DNA of 64,000 bases from Torymus aiolomorphi (GCA_036365515.1 CM070873.1:228795876-228859875); one strand, 5' to 3'. Positions 1 to 13,550 are shown, counted from the stretch's first letter. Notes: a model not told the origin generated them from the sequence alone. Numbers and translations are program-made.

Positions 1-1000
1 AGAAAAAAAAAATACACACACACAGGGTTTGCGTTATACCACGCGTTCTGTTTGCCATCGTGCCTCCCTGCATATAGACCCGCGTCATGTATCATCGGCT
101 GGAAAAGCCGCGCGGCGTGGCGAAAATCGACATGGCGCTCGCTCGCTCGCGAACCTACACTACGCGCCGGAAATGAAGTTCCGTGAGAAAGGCGGGCAAA
201 AAACAAAAAATTTTTTTTCGGGTTCGCTCGCTCGCTTGGCCACATTGTCGGTCAATAAAATCAAGCGCGTGCATTATTGTTATCGCGCCTCGCAATAGCC
301 GCTCTCGTAAATAATCCCCCCGGCGTAAATTGCGAACGGCTCGAGCGCCGGCGCGTACGGCTGTGAAATAAATCTGCGCGCTCGCGAGAAAAAAAACTCG
401 TTTGATTAGAATTTTCCCCGCCGATTGAAAAAAAAAAAAAAACGCGTACTCGCACGCAAAAAACACACCGAGGTTGTCCCATTTTCAGCGCGAGAGCGAG
501 GGGCAGATTAAGTCGAGAACGTATGAACGGAGCGTCATATAAGTAAAATATCCGAACGTTATCTTTATTTTAATTGCGAGCTTTCCCCGCGAGCCCCGCG
601 TTCGAGATTGCGCGCGAACAAACAACAGGTTGAAAAAAAAGGAGGCGCTCCAGAGTGGAAGAGAGAGAGAGAGAGAGAGAGAGTCCGGAGATAAGATAAT
701 GTGGCGATTTATGACTTTACGGGTTTTACGAAGAGGTTGGGGGCTGGCCGCGGCTTTTTTCCAACGCGCTCAGCGCACCGGCGTATATATATTCGAGACA
801 TACGTAATTCAAGTTTTATTCGGAAAAATTACGGCGCCGCCGGGATTGTGATCGCGTTTTACCTCTGGTATTACGCGATATTTCAGGGCTCGTCGAAAAA
901 AAGGATCATTGCTCGGTCTAATGAATTTTCTCTAATTAATATTTTTATCGTTTGATTGGTGCCCTGTTTAAGTAGTTTTTTTAGACGCACAGAGAGAAAG
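1..1000. other. CpG/GA-rich island, no gene seen
   Basis: The segment has many CpG dinucleotides, runs of A, and a (GA)n tract at 660-683. Frames on both strands are short and low in complexity. Such islands recur through the window and could be regulatory, but no specific site can be named. Confidence 0.5.
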
Positions 1001-2890
1001 GATTCCTTATATTTAATGAATCGTGTTCTTGAAATTGGAAAATCGTTGTACTTTATGTCAAATGAAAAATTCATTAATAGTTAAGAACTGGCGGGTTTAC
1101 AAGAGATCGGCTTAAAAAGCTGTTGAAAATTCAGAAAAGGTATTAAAACCAAACACTTTTAGACGCGTAAAAAACATATGTGCATGTACAAAACGATTCC
1201 TTTTGTACAATAGATTAGGCTGGAAAAAAGACTCGATGAGCACAGGAGCGAAATAATCGAGAATGTGCATAAAAAACACGCGTATGTATAGGTTATAACA
1301 GCTGAATAGGCCGCCGCTGCGCGCCCTCGTGGCTGCAAAATTTATTTCTCCTTAGTTTATTCAAGCGGGCTCAAATAGATATTCGTTAACTGTTAATAAA
1401 TATTCTTAAATATAAGAAATCCTTTCTCTCTGTGCGAAGAGCGAGTTTTTTTGTATAGCCCTCAGAATATTACAAGATATTTCATAGTATCCCTTATATA
1501 AATTGAGCATTCGAGATAATCTATTTTGCCCTCGAACGATCTCGAAATCTCGAATAATCGAATCCGTCTCGAATCTCGAAAGGAAAGAAACAAAAGACGA
1601 AACAGTGGCGCGCGTAGCGCGCTGATTAACGCTAGTCCTTAATAAAAATTGAGCGATTGAGATTCGTTCGGTTTTCGAGCGTTTTTGCGAGGTATCTCGA
1701 AATCTCGAATCGATCTCGAAACTCGAAAGAAATCGAGAAACAGCGAAGAGAGGGCGCGCGTAGTGCGCCAAATTAACGCTAGTTTAAACAAATTAAATAA
1801 GTACTTAATTAAAGGTAGTGAAAATATTATATTTAAGAATTTACCGTTTTATGTGCATGATAACATACTAAAATGTACCATTTTATGGAAAAATTGTTAC
1901 AATGTAATTCATATACATATGGATAGTTTTTGTATTTTTTAAATAGATTATTAGTTAGAGAATGCGTAAAAAGCAATTATCCCAAATGTAGTTTGACAAC
2001 ATACTATTTAGAGCTCAAAACTTTTCTTAAATAATTGCTGTTTTTTTTCAGAGAATATGAGATAAAAAATGTATTTTTGACAAAAATTTGTCATTAAAAT
2101 TTCCTCTTTACGGAAAACCTTAAGAAAGATAACATCGAACATAAGCGCATAAGTACTTAAAGTAACATATATACAGTTCTTTACAACAACAGCATCTTTT
2201 AACAAAGTGTTTTCGTATTTAGAAAATCTACAAAGGTCTTTCAGGGACTTAGCACAGAACCGATTAGAATTGACGCTTGTATAGCGTTTAGAAGGTAAAC
2301 CTGTGACCCAGTTAATTAGTTCTCGTTATAGACTTACATAATAGGATTTACAATAGTCCTTTACATTTACCGGTCGCTGCGCTTCGCGCAACTACCATTT
2401 TCGAAGTTGAGTACTGAACTATAACTATGACTAACTGTAAATGCGGTACTTGTCTCATTCGTAAACCTCTATTATATTTTCGTTTATAAACTTTTATTTA
2501 AATCAATTTTTATTTATATAAATTTTATTTTTATTTTTGTATTGAAACAGATTTTACGTGAAGTTTTGCTTCAAAAATGTTACTTTGGCAAAGTTTCAGG
2601 AATTCCCATCGAAATCCCTTCAAATTTACAAAATACACATATATCGTACAACTGAAAGTATATTCAGTTTGCTCATCACTGTGGTTTTCAATTAAAAATA
2701 TAGTTGCAGTAAAAGATTATATAAAAGTTCGTATCAAAAAACTTTTGTCTTTAACATTATACGTTCTTTGTTTACTACAAATGTTTTTTACCATAACCTG
2801 CCACTAACATAATAAATAAACTTTTCTATATAACACAATATTTTCGGAACATATTAAACCCATTCAAGCAAAAACAATCCACTTGCTCCA
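1001..2890. other. AT-rich non-coding stretch
   Basis: AT-rich DNA with no convincing coding frame. It contains the tandem dimer at 1499-1787, and a CG-rich patch near 2372-2390 (gctgcgcttcgcgc). At 2910-2930, just beyond its right edge, ATATAGGTT and AACCTATAT form a short inverted pair. Confidence 0.6.
1499..1787. repeat. Tandem dimer of a ~145-bp repeat
   Basis: Two diverged head-to-tail units (about 1499-1643 and 1645-1787) each begin near AAATTGAGC, carry several TCTCGAAATCTCGAAT-like motifs, and end in a palindromic GCGCGCGTAGCGCGC-like block followed by AACGCTAGT. A related end (CGCGCGTAGCGCG, then TTGCTAGT) appears at 39551-39579, so this is probably a dispersed repeat family. The family is not recognised. 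Confidence 0.6.
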
Positions 2891-3930
2891 ATGAAGAAAA
2901 CGATATTATATAGGTTCCAACCTATATGTAAGTCCAACTCAAAAGGATTTCCAGCACCGTGGCAACGATTCCCAACACTTTAATTACTCGACCCGCAGGG
3001 GCTCGCGCTCATCATAATCACGCGCGCGTCTCCCCTGTTTACAGTCCTAAAAACTAGAAGCCGACTGCATGCGCAGCATAAAGCTCGCACTCGTATAATC
3101 ATAAAGTACAAATGGAAATATAAAAAAGGCGCGGCTAGGCGGTATTGCGCGCGCGCGTCAGAGAACGTGAGTTAGTCGAGGGAATAAAGAGAACGAGATA
3201 GTAGGAGAGAGAGAGAGATAGAAGGAGCGTTATGTGGGCGCGGAAACGTAGGATAATAAGGTGAGAGGTAGAGCGAGAGAGGTAGGCGAGTGAGCGAGAC
3301 GTGCGGCGCGGTGTATATAGCAGAGTAGATGCGCGAGGCGAACGTCCGCGTGCGGCGTACGTGACCGGAATGGGGCGTCCGCGAGGAGCGAATTACTTTG
3401 ACGAACTCGTTGGTTATCGCGCACCCGCGCTCGCTCCTTCCTACGACCCTCTCTCTCTCTCCCCAAAGTAAGTCCCTCTCTCTCTCTCTCATGCTCGTTA
3501 GGAGTACCAACGCCTTGGCTTCCAGGCCGCCGCAGAAATGGAAACGTAATGACGAACGCTCTGTCTCGCTCTATGTCTGCTTTCCAGGATATATGTAGGT
3601 GTGCGGGAGCATCGCTGGTATATCCTTTCTGTTTTTTCCCTGAGTCATTTTCGTACCCCGCAGGAAGAGAAAGGGGCGGTCGAGTAACGAGATTCATCTC
3701 AGATTCCGGGGAAACGTGAACGGAGAGTGGAGGAAAAAATTAGCCCAGCGGAGGGGTGTGTACGTCTGTGCCAATTTCGACAAAGAATTCGAGCGCTGCA
3801 CGAGGCTATTTCGCACTTGAGCTTTGTTGCGGCTTCCGGCATTCCTGAGCTGGAATTCCGTTCTTTCTTTGACGCTCGTGGAGAACGCGAATGGCTTGTT
3901 GCCTGTTTCATATTTAATTGCGTAATGTGA
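2891..3930. other. CpG/GA-rich island
   Basis: Rich in CG and GAGAGA/CTCTCT (for example 3206-3220 and 3452-3490). Open frames on both strands here are driven by base composition. Possible regulatory DNA; no promoter element can be assigned with confidence. Confidence 0.45.
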
Positions 3931-4860
3931 TTTTGAACAGGAAAAATACTGTTAAATGATTATTCTATATGCATATATTTTATGAATGTTTGATGTACTT
4001 CTTTAAGATTGTGAGTTTTAGTATACGGAATGAAATACTTTGTTTTACAGTTAAAATTATTTTCGTAAAGACATGGAGTGTGATAAAACAAAACGAGAAT
4101 TGTTTATTTTACGTCTCAAATCTGAGTTCCGGCTTGAAACCCGGGGAGGTGATAAAAGTACTCTCTCTGGAAATTCGTAAGATAATCTACAAGATTCAGA
4201 GTCTCAGTTAGAGCGTTAGTGAAAGTACATAGGAAAGCCGAGGGTAATCCTGGATACTTTTTTAAAGAAAAGAAAGTAAAGTCAAGACGAAGATAAATAG
4301 GGAAAAAGAGGTGGGGGCATTGCAAAGAGAAAAGAAAAGTGAGACATTGAGATGGTTAGAGACGTAAAAACGAGTCAAGATTTCGAAAACAATTTAGCCG
4401 GAGAATAAAAATAAAATAAGCTTTTACCGCGATATAAACATGACGCAGATATTGAAATAATTCAATTAATGCTGCGAATCATTCATCGTTTTATTGCGGA
4501 GAATCGTAACGTTATTATATTGCATGAATAATTTTACCCCGAATGCCATAGCACGGCGCCTAACGAAACAAGTAACATATTCAAGAATTTGTAATTCGCC
4601 GAAAATATAGTTAACAATTTCGGAATTGAATAAAGAGTGAAATTTCATCTGCAGTGTCAGCCTCTCTCCATTTCGCGAAAAACCCGATGATGCGCCCTAC
4701 AAAAAAAAAAGAGCGAAGCGAAATCGTTTATACTCGTGCACGGTTGGCTATACGATGTAAGCTTTTAAAATATTCAGCCTCTTTATAAATTCCATTGCGA
4801 ATCAATTAATCGGTTTCGAGCGAGAGCTGCGTTTCAATTTTTAAATACAAAAATCTATAT
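3931..4860. other. AT-rich non-coding stretch
   Basis: No credible gene, RNA or repeat was recognised. Confidence 0.6.
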
Positions 4861-5440
4861 CCGGTCACGATCGTAAAAGCCCTCTAATCCGCCTGCGCGC
4901 ACACGCGTGTGATAAGCTCGTTCCCCCATAATTGCCATCCTTTTAAACATTCAAAAGGCTGGAAAAAGAGTCGTATCCTCGCGCTTCGCATATTTGTCGA
5001 AAATCGAAGCACACGCTGCTGCATCGTTGCCTTATCGTTTCTTCCCTTTTTTTGTATTCAACGTCGTATTTCGGTGGAAAATCCGGGGTGAGAAGGACCA
5101 TCGCGCAGTTTTGCACAAAAAGAGAGTCGCCTTGGCGACGACGCACACGCCGAAGGGGGCCAGGATGTCGACCGGAAAATAACTGCCGGCGCCTCTTAAA
5201 ACTTACATATTTTATGTATCACGCCGATGTGCGCGCGCACGCAGACTTCTGAATAACTTTCTCTCGTTCGTCTCGATTTTCCCTTTTTCTACTGCGCTTT
5301 TTGCCTTCTTCGCTCGCTTTTTTTTCGTTGCGGTGCCACCGACGCACAGACGTTTCACTGATTGGTACGAGATATGCAGTTCGTAAGTTGGCGAAAACGA
5401 AGTGAGGAGAAGTCGACGTAATAAAGATGCCGGGCATGGA
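4861..5440. other. Moderately GC-rich island
   Basis: CG-rich, with little simple repeat. Frames in both directions overlap, as expected for composition rather than coding. Confidence 0.4.
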
Positions 5441-6400
5441 GTTTGCTGAGTTTTCCAGAGCTGCGGGAAACGTTTTACTGATGGAGACGTTTCACTAATT
5501 TTTGAATGTTTTCTATACACTTCTGCATATTTGGTTAAGCAAAATATTTTCATTAGAGGAGTTGTACAAGAGGTCAGTGACGAAGGTAACGGAAAACCGA
5601 TGAATCTTGCGAAGTGCGAGAGCGTTTGACTGTAAATCAATGGAGCGCAAATAAATCCATTTATCATACCCTGTAAGCGACCGAACGTGTACGTTGGTCG
5701 GGTAAATTTGTTGCTATTACAGTATCCATAGGTCAAGGAGTATACGTGTGATCCTAGACATTTGAGTCTTTTGTTACAATTTGCATTAGTGAAGATGGGC
5801 TATATAAATAATTGATGAATAATTTATGTATATTAGAAATATAGAAATAATAACACGTATCTAACATCTATAGGACAATTTTAAAACACGATATTTTAAT
5901 AATAAATATCGTTTATTAAAAAATTTACTATATTAAAATTTTCAATGCCGACGTTACTAAATTTATATTTCAAAAAAGTGAAATATACAATATTTTATCA
6001 AAAAATATTGGTAATCGAAGCAGCCGTACTGTAGTTATATTTTTACTAGTCGCATAAAAATACTTCTAAATTTTTATTCATGAATCGAGATATTTGCGAT
6101 TTAATTAGAATTAAATAAAAAATTTACTTTCGTTGCATTGATTAAATTTTAATGTTGAATGCGTTCCAACATATATACAGACTCAACTGGATAGGCAATG
6201 CAGCTCCTCAGACTTTACCATTAGTTTTTTTATGAAAAAATTCAATTAAAAGGCACCCATCGAATAAAATCATCCGATACCCGGGTACGTAATAACTCGG
6301 TTAACGTTTTCTGAAATTCGCTAAATTTTTATGAACACGGAACCACCCTTATCAAACGACATTCAATCAATCGGAAAAAGTAATATTTAACGAACGTCCC
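5441..6400. other. Mixed then AT-rich stretch
   Basis: The CGTTTYACTGAT-like motif recurs near 5352, 5471 and 5490. A minus-strand frame of 174 codons (5212-5736) crosses into the neighbouring island but resembles nothing known to me. At 6163-6192, GTTCCAACATATATACAGAC loosely matches a segment at 2914-2945, perhaps an old dispersed repeat. The rest is AT-rich. Confidence 0.4.
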
Positions 6401-7827
6401 GAAATAGCTGAGAGCGAGTTCTCGTGCTACCGCGTTCGATTAAAAATATTTTATGCACCACCCGTGCGCGATCAACGACGCGCCTGCCCGCGAGCTCATC
6501 CGAGCTAAATATTTAGCGGGTGGGGTGGGCAGATCGAAGCAACGACAAAAAATCGGCCGTAGGTATAGTTCGCCAACTTATCTCAGTGTAATCGGGCCGT
6601 AAAAAAGGGCGCACCTTGAATATTCCCGCGGCAAAAGCTTGCTTTGGTAACCGAAAAATGCGTCGTAAAGCGTCGCGCAGCCTCATCGCACGCTTTTCGC
6701 TCCCGCGTTCAAGAAATTGGATTTTCGAGTGCACACAGATACATGCGAGTGTGCGAGCGCGCGCCCCACTACTTTGCTCACGTATATAACATAGACATGT
6801 AGAGGCCTGCGGATGCGTCAGCATCGCTTCTTCAAAATGAAAACCAGAGCGTGGGGCGGGGAGGGGGGGGGGAAAGATATAATAAAAAAGTATGTGAGGA
6901 AGGAGTGTCTAGAGGAGCGAAGAACAAGCTGAAATCACGGCGGATTGTTTTAGTTTCCTTTCGCGCGTGGAAAATGGTCATTGTCGAGGGGCGAAGGCGA
7001 AGGAGGAGGAGGAGGACGGTGACCTGGGTACCGACAATAACTGGAGAAGGAGAGAGGGAGCATAACGCCGGCAACGCCGATAAAACTATGCTGCAGTCGC
7101 TGCTGCTGCTGCTGCTACTGTTGCTGGAGCGCGAGATGAAATGAGCTGGCAATAAAACTCGGAATGTGCCGCGATGCATATAAGTTTCCATTTGTTTCAA
7201 TTTGCGTCGCGCTCGCGCTCGCTCTCGCGGATATAGAACAGTGTGAGGGAGAGAGAGGGAAGCGAAAAAAGCGTGCGCGCGCGGGCTCAGCGTCGCCCAG
7301 ATAGCATTCATGGACAAAAACTCATTTTGCTGATAAGAAATCGTGCGTTTAAGCTGCGCGCCGGTATAACTGCGGAGTACTTCCGCGACGACGACGACGA
7401 CTCGTCCTCGTCGTTCTTTATCCCCGCTTTTTTGTTCGTTGGCGCAGAGAGGAGAGGAGCTTACGAGGGAGAAAGAGAAAGAGAGAGGGTTCAAATTAGT
7501 GATGCTGAACTGATTTGATAAAGCGCTGCCGCGCGGTCGTGCCGGAGCGAAGGCGATGAAGAGCCGAGCGAGCGGCGTTACTTCTGTGGCTTTTATGAGA
7601 TGGAGATTTCTCGCGCCGCATTGACGCGAGTGGAAAGAGAGAGAGGAAGCGCAGTTTTGCACTGAAGCTGCGGGCTTCTTGACTTATTTAAATTTCGCGC
7701 CGCTCTGCGGTTATACTGTCGTGCGTTCGTTGTTTGCGCGCTTGATAATTTTATCGCGAGTCTGGGTTAAAGTTCGAAGTTCGAGAAGTAGAGCTTCTGG
7801 GGGGTTGAGAGAGGTTCGTATATGTAC
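6401..7827. other. CpG/GA-rich island with CTG and GAC runs
   Basis: Contains (CTG)n-like sequence at 7090-7125, GAC repeats at 7386-7402 and purine runs. A 276-codon minus-strand frame (6832-7662) is mostly Ser, Arg and Leu from simple sequence, and I do not believe it is a gene. Confidence 0.45.
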
Positions 7828-8213
7828 TTAAGGGGGTGTGGTACTCATGTACTCTGTTTTACCGGCAGAACTCGGTACATTCTATATTATTAAAATAAAT
7901 ATATCGAATTACGTCTTATAAAGAGATAGTTGCCCTGTGCAATGCAATAATCTACCAGCTTGCGCAGTTTTGAGCCCAAATATCAACGGCACCCTAAAAA
8001 ATTTTGCGAACGAAATTTCGGTTATTTTTGTTTGCAAAATTTTTTAGGATGCCGTTGATATTTGAACTCAAAACTGCGTAGGCTGGTAGATTATTACATT
8101 GCGCAGGGCAACTATTTCTTTATAAAACGTAATTCGATACATTTATTTTAATAATATAGAATTTACCGTGTTCTGCCGGTAAAACAGAGTACATGAGTAC
8201 CACACCCTCTTAA
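7828..8213. mobile_element. Palindromic MITE with TTAA flanks, copy 1
   Basis: Almost the whole 378-bp interior (7832-8209) is one inverted repeat: the left half from GGGGGTGTGGTACTCATG pairs with the right half ending in CATGAGTACCACACCCTC, folding around AAATTTCGGTTATTTTTG. Both ends abut TTAA. A TTAA target duplication is typical of the piggyBac superfamily, but the terminal bases are not the classic CCC, so the assignment is tentative. It encodes no protein and would need a transposase in trans. A second copy lies at 17671-18056. Confidence 0.85.
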
Positions 8214-9990
8214 CAAAATGTTGATTTAAATGCGCATATGTTAAACTTTATGTGTGTAGGATTTTTAGTACAGTTGATCGATTATTAATTATATGATCAC
8301 TAATCGAGGTTTAATTAGGAGTACTGTTTCTTCATTACTCATTCATCACAGCTAGATGAGGTTTCAAATTAACCTTGACAATATTAAAAGCGTATTATAA
8401 AAAAAACTTAATTAACCGAGATATAAGATTATGAATTTTTCAAAGGCTCAAATACCGTCTTAACTCGCTGCAATTTTAATCGCTTTTATTTTAGGATCAA
8501 GTCAGATTATCTGCGAAATGAAATTATAAGTTTTTGCCCCCACGGTTCTCGCTTTGAATGAATGAAGGATTAAAATTATCAGCCGATTTATTCTGCCAAT
8601 CGTCGCTGGCGCAAAGTTATCGGACACCTTTCAAATAATAATCGTCCGCCCTCGAGGCTTAATCATATACCTATAGCCTTCTGTGTCATAATAATCGAAA
8701 TGAAAACCCTAATAAATATAGTTTCAACAGAAAATTATCAATCTAGCCGTTCCGATTGCAACGCCCAGCAAAGTTTTTGCGCAGCCGGATAAAACGCGAA
8801 ATAACGACGACGCGGAAACGTTAAATCTAAAAAGTTTTCGGGACAATCGTACATATAGAGAAGCTGGCAAAAACGTTTTTCGGATGACATAAATTTCTTC
8901 TCGGCGGGGCCTGTATTACATTAACGAGCTCGCGGCAAGATATCGCGGGGAAAGGGTTTGGTATTTTTTGCTTTGCTGAATTCGGGAAAAAGGCCGGAGC
9001 GAGAGGGAAAAGTGGGTCGCGCCCGAGATTGGCAAGACAACTAATATCCAAGTCTCTTCATGATTGCGCGCCGGAAAATTTTCTGATTATTTCTGGTGGC
9101 TCTAGGCATCATTCTAATTTTCAAAGTTTGCGATTTGGGTCTAATAATACAGCTAGACGGGATAATAGCGAGCGTACAATACAATTTATTGATATGACTC
9201 GGCTTTTCTACATAAAACGGCTTTGAATTGATAATCGATACAGTATCTACTTTTCACTTTTCCGAATGAAGCAAAGTTTCGCTGAAGGAGCAAAGTCTTT
9301 AAGAGGTTAATGACTTCGTCGAGTGTCTGGGATTTAACTTGAAATATTTTCCAGAATGAACTTATTGTTAGTGGTCAATGGCATTAAATTTTCTGAAACC
9401 AGGTTAAAAGTGCTAATAAAAGATGTTATATTATTAATTAATATCAAAATTGAGTGAAATTAATCATTCACTCGCGATGCTGTTTCCTACTTGATAAAGG
9501 AAAAAAATACGTGTAATATACGTAATTAACTTTTGCGTATCCTAAAAAAACAGACGTACTGTAAATAATTTTACAAATCATTTATATATTTTGATTGATT
9601 AAAAAAATTTTTTAATCAACGTGTATCATCGATATATTTTACACGCGGAAATTCAGATACAGCTTTCCATTAAAATATTTCAAAGGTGCAGTGAGTATGT
9701 AACGAATTTAATATAATTTTCACCATGCTTGGAAATATTGAAGATATTACATGCCGGACGTATATAGTTACACTGACATTTGATAAAATAGGAAATTCCA
9801 ATAAGCTTCGCTCATTTTATTCATCACCACGTGTTACAATCGTCAACCCATTCCCAATAAATTTTTCAAAATCCCATTACCGCTGGACACCACTAAAAAT
9901 TCCTTGTTTATCGATCACATCCTATTTCCTATATAGCGACTGGCCGCTGAAAAACGCAATCTCCTCGATCCGCACCTATATACACCTTCA
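8214..9990. other. AT-rich non-coding stretch
   Basis: Mostly AT-rich, with a slightly GC-richer patch near 8750-9010. No gene or repeat recognised. A 134-codon frame at 9725-10129 has no features of a known protein. Confidence 0.6.
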
Positions 9991-10688
9991 CATCACACAG
10001 CTGCACTGCCGGAATTTCACACCGCGAATAAATTACATATCCTCCACCTTCCCCTTTCCCACAGATGACCGCTCGTCGCGTGGACCGCGAAAATTCTCGC
10101 AAAGCGAGAGATCCCGCGCTCGAAATTGATACTAACTTATACAGGAAATGCCCCGGCTAAGAATCCATAAGTTCCATCCTCCCAGCCCCTGCTCCCCGCG
10201 TCTTCGGAATTTCGAAATTGAATGCCGATATTATTCGATTCGAGGAAGAGAGCGCACGCTCGCTCGCCAGGTCCAATTGAGAAATTCCAGTGTTCACCGC
10301 GCGCGGATGATCTCGCGGAATATCGCGTGCACGTAGGTACGCGGGCCGTAGCGGCCGCTGTACTCTCTCTCTCCCCCCCTCGGTCTGCTTCATATAAGAG
10401 AGAGGGAGCGGCCGATCATCCGCGGCGACGAGGGGGACGACCTCCTTCGGGATTTTATTTTGCCCCATTACCTCTATACGTCGGGGCGGCGGCGGTGGTT
10501 CGCGGTTCTGCGGCCTGCTGACGTCACGATCGCCCGGCCGCCGAAAGCCAGCAGCGAGTTGCACATTTTGCACTTTTCTCTCTCTCTCTCACTCTCAGAG
10601 AGAAAGCCGTCGACCCCGAGACTTGGCTTGACTCGATTTCGTTCGTTCGTACTCTCGGATTCTTTCTCTTTCTCGCTGGCGAGCTTTG

Positions 10689-10728
<40 letters not shown>

Positions 10729-10950
10729 GCTTTGTTCGGACGCGTTCTTTTCCGGCACGACGCCGACTGGCTGGCGAAGGACGATTCCTGGCGAGGATAT
10801 TGTTACAGGGGCGCTCGAAATTTTTACTGCTTAAATAATCATTGTGTCGGAGCTTCAGTGCGACCGTTTTCATGGCTGCGCTGCGGTCTAAATATTCCCC
10901 GGCGCGAGCATGAGAGAGAATCGTATAATGTTCGTAATGGGATTCGTTAA
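9991..10950 (+). promoter_or_regulatory. CpG/CT-rich island, possible promoter region
   Basis: Strongly CpG-rich with CT tracts at 10578-10593 and 10689-10728. It contains TATAAGAGAG near 10393 and TTCAGTGCG near 10854, which resembles an insect initiator. It ends about 0.7 kb upstream of the signal-peptide-like exon at 11685, so it could be the promoter of that gene. Neither TATA box nor initiator is decisive. Confidence 0.3.
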
Positions 10951-11684
10951 ATTTAATTTTAATTGTAGCGTGAGCGCGCGACGGCGGCGGTGGCGAGGTT
11001 CGCGGTTATTTTGTTTTTGTTGACTGTCCGCGCGATTAATTCGCCCGAATTTTGTGCTTAATATGGTGCGGTTGCTACTGCTTTATGCTTGTTTAACGAT
11101 ACTTTATAATTTTGTATAAAGCGCTGTTAATACGTTTATAGTATGCCAATTTGTGTTTACTAATTGAAATCAGTTGATTGAAAATTGAGGAGATTAATGT
11201 AAGTGTATAATGGTCATTGTTTGAATGACGATAAATATAATTTTAATGGGTATGCTTATATATACTTTCGCAATTAAGCCTACGAAAAACGTAATATTAT
11301 GCCAATTTTAAAAGCTAAATAATAATTCATCGATAGATCGCAATATGATATTTTTTAAATTATGTGCAAGCAACATGAAAGATAATACTATAGTAGTGAG
11401 TATTGTGTTTATAATGGTTATTTTTGCTTAAGGAACTGAAAAACTGTTTGCATCACGGAAATTAAAGAAGATAACCTCTTAAAGACGAAACTGTGAATGA
11501 CGACGATGCATCAACAAAAAAGTACTTTTGATAAGATAAAACTAGAGAAGGGGAACTACGAAAGCAAAACATGCTTATCAATGTAGAAGATACAGTATTT
11601 ATGAACATGAGAAAATGTACGACGTGTAGAATGTGTTGTGCTTTTGCATAAGAATGAGTTAAAGTGAACCTGTTAAGATCCAAG

Positions 11685-11736
11685 ATGAATTTGTTACTGC
11701 TTCTCGCGGCGCTAACAGCACTCATTTATGTACAAA
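11685..11736 (+). CDS. Candidate first coding exon with signal peptide or membrane anchor
   Basis: ATG in the context CCAAGATGA opens a 17-codon frame, MNLLLLLAALTALIYVQ: a hydrophobic stretch like a secretory signal or N-terminal anchor. It runs into CAAA|GTAAGT, a strong splice donor at 11737, leaving one base of the next codon (phase 1). A signal peptide on a separate exon followed by a phase-1 intron is common in immunoglobulin-superfamily and other cell-surface genes; an N-terminal anchor like that of a cytochrome P450 is the main alternative. Without splicing the frame ends two codons later. No partner exon is identified; the two recursive-splice-like sites downstream would fit a very long intron. 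The protein family is unknown. Confidence 0.4.
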
Positions 11737-11742
11737 GTAAGT
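11737..11742 (+). other. Splice donor of candidate exon
   Basis: GTAAGT directly after the signal-peptide codons; a consensus insect 5' splice site. The intron would extend past both recursive-splice-like sites and possibly beyond the window. Confidence 0.4.
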
Positions 11743-12330
11743 AATTATTCGTCGTTAAAGAAAGAAAAATTATAGGAAGTAGTAATAAAATAAGAGAAAC
11801 ACTCAAGAAACGATTTAATTTAATAAATATTCAATACAATCTGTATTTTATCATATTACTTTTTTTTGATCCATCATCAATTTATTTATCGTTAAAGTCA
11901 TTTCATATAAGTATTGTATAAAAATAGCTTCTTATTTATTGGTAAATGGCGTCGTGATTGAAAACTGTTAATATCAGTAGCAGTAACTCAATTAACGTCA
12001 TTTCAATACTTGTTGCTCGTTTAGTATCTAGAAAGCAATCAAAGAATAATTAAAGTTGTCAGTCGAGTTTTTCATTATTATGTCTCTAAAGAAACAGATA
12101 ATTTGAAAGAAAATAAATAAGCTTCTTTTTATACACACTGGGAAACTTCAAACACTGATTGAACGGTCACAGAGACGTTGCATCACAGGGAATTCCGAAG
12201 CGATATTTATTTGTTTATTCGAGAAATAAAGTGGAACGAAACACTCAAGTGTATTAACAATTTCGTGAATTTCGCTATTTCTACTCCCAGACATTCGCTA
12301 CTCCATTACATAAACTAACCATTACCGAGC

Positions 12331-13550
12331 GCATATATCCAAGCTTCCACTAGCGCAAAAGAAGCAGTAGAAAAAATACTGAAATTAGAATTAAACACGT
12401 ATAATCAAGGCAGAAAAGTGGCAGTGCGCGCGCGTGCAAACAACCGGAATTTTTCGCCGAACGTCCTCTCGACATGCACGATCGCATTTTAAACCGAACG
12501 GGAGCATACGCGCATCTCTTCTCGCGCACAGTGCCGCGGCGAAAAGTGCTCCGAAAGAAAAAGGAAAAACATCGCGCACTTTCCATCGTCACGAGAGACC
12601 ATGCGCTCGCAGCAAAAAAGAATCGAGCAAAAGAGAGAAAAGAGGCAACGGCGAGGCCAGTAATAGTGGCGCTCGCGCGCGGCCCTATGCAGTCCCCCGG
12701 TGTAACAATCGGAAATATACGAAGAGAAAAAAGAGCGACGCGTTGCGCGCGGTAAAACCCATGCGCGCGCATTCCAAATATCCCCAGCCACCACCATATC
12801 CATTTGTCACAATTTAAAGCCGATATAAAAGTGCGAAAGGGATATCTGCGAGCCGCGCGTAGGGGAAAACCCGGCGCTAAAAAAAGCGAGGAGTAGGAGA
12901 GAAAAAAAGGGAAAGGCGAGAGCATAGCTTTGCCATTCGAGCGAATAAACTATTATCGGCAGTAGTGGACGAGTCGCGCGAGAGTATAACGAAACCACGC
13001 GCGCGGGTGGCTAGCGTCGGTGTTAACCGTAATGCACGAGAGAGCCGCGGCCGCTCGTAGAGGATTAAATGGAGGGCGGCGCGCGCGGGTAAAAGCGCCT
13101 GCAGGTGAAAATCTCCTTTGCCCGCGCGCCTGGAAGGTATTTACCTCCCTTTCTCTCTCTCTCTCTCTCTCTCTCGTGTTTTTCTCTTTCCTCCCTCGGC
13201 CCAGTAGCTGTGGCTGGGTGTACATACGCGCACAGATGCAATCCTACGTGGCTGTATCTTGTTTTCACGACGACAACGACGACGATGGGGATGGCGTCCC
13301 GCGGGTTGTGCATATATACTTACACGAGAGCTTTCGCGCCAAGCGACTCGAGACGAGACGGAAAGCAGGCGAGCTCTTGATCTCTAATGTGAAGGATTTC
13401 GTAATTAGATATATAGGTTAATGCGATTTCGGGTGATTTTGTTTTTGCTGCGAGTTTGTGGTTTCCTGTTCCGGATTTAGATTGGGAGTGAAAATTAAGG
13501 TAGTCTGGGCGCAAGGCTAGACGAGACAAAAAGTTTGGGGGCAAATTATT
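12331..13550. other. CpG/CT-rich island
   Basis: Many CG runs, (CT)n at 13152-13175, and GAC/GAT repeats near 13267-13290. Overlapping frames on both strands are compositional. Confidence 0.45.

Larger units (their letters stand above)
10951..12330. other. AT-rich flank around the candidate first exon
   Basis: Apart from the small exon at 11685-11736, this is AT-rich DNA without recognised genes or repeats. A 5' untranslated region for that exon would lie in its first half. Confidence 0.45.

Noticed and set aside
5212..5736. 174-codon minus-strand frame
   Set aside because: Not recognised as any family; its tail is Lys/Arg-rich composition, and no splice or start context supports it.
6832..7662. 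276-codon minus-strand frame, the longest in the window
   Set aside because: Rich in Ser, Arg and Leu from purine/pyrimidine tracts, overlapped by other open frames, with no domain and no conserved motif.
9725..10129. 134-codon plus-strand frame
   Set aside because: No domain, no signal and no splice sites; it straddles a composition boundary.
11685..11736. Naming the exon as a cytochrome P450
   Set aside because: The hydrophobic start is compatible, but 17 residues cannot identify a family and no P450 motif occurs in the window.
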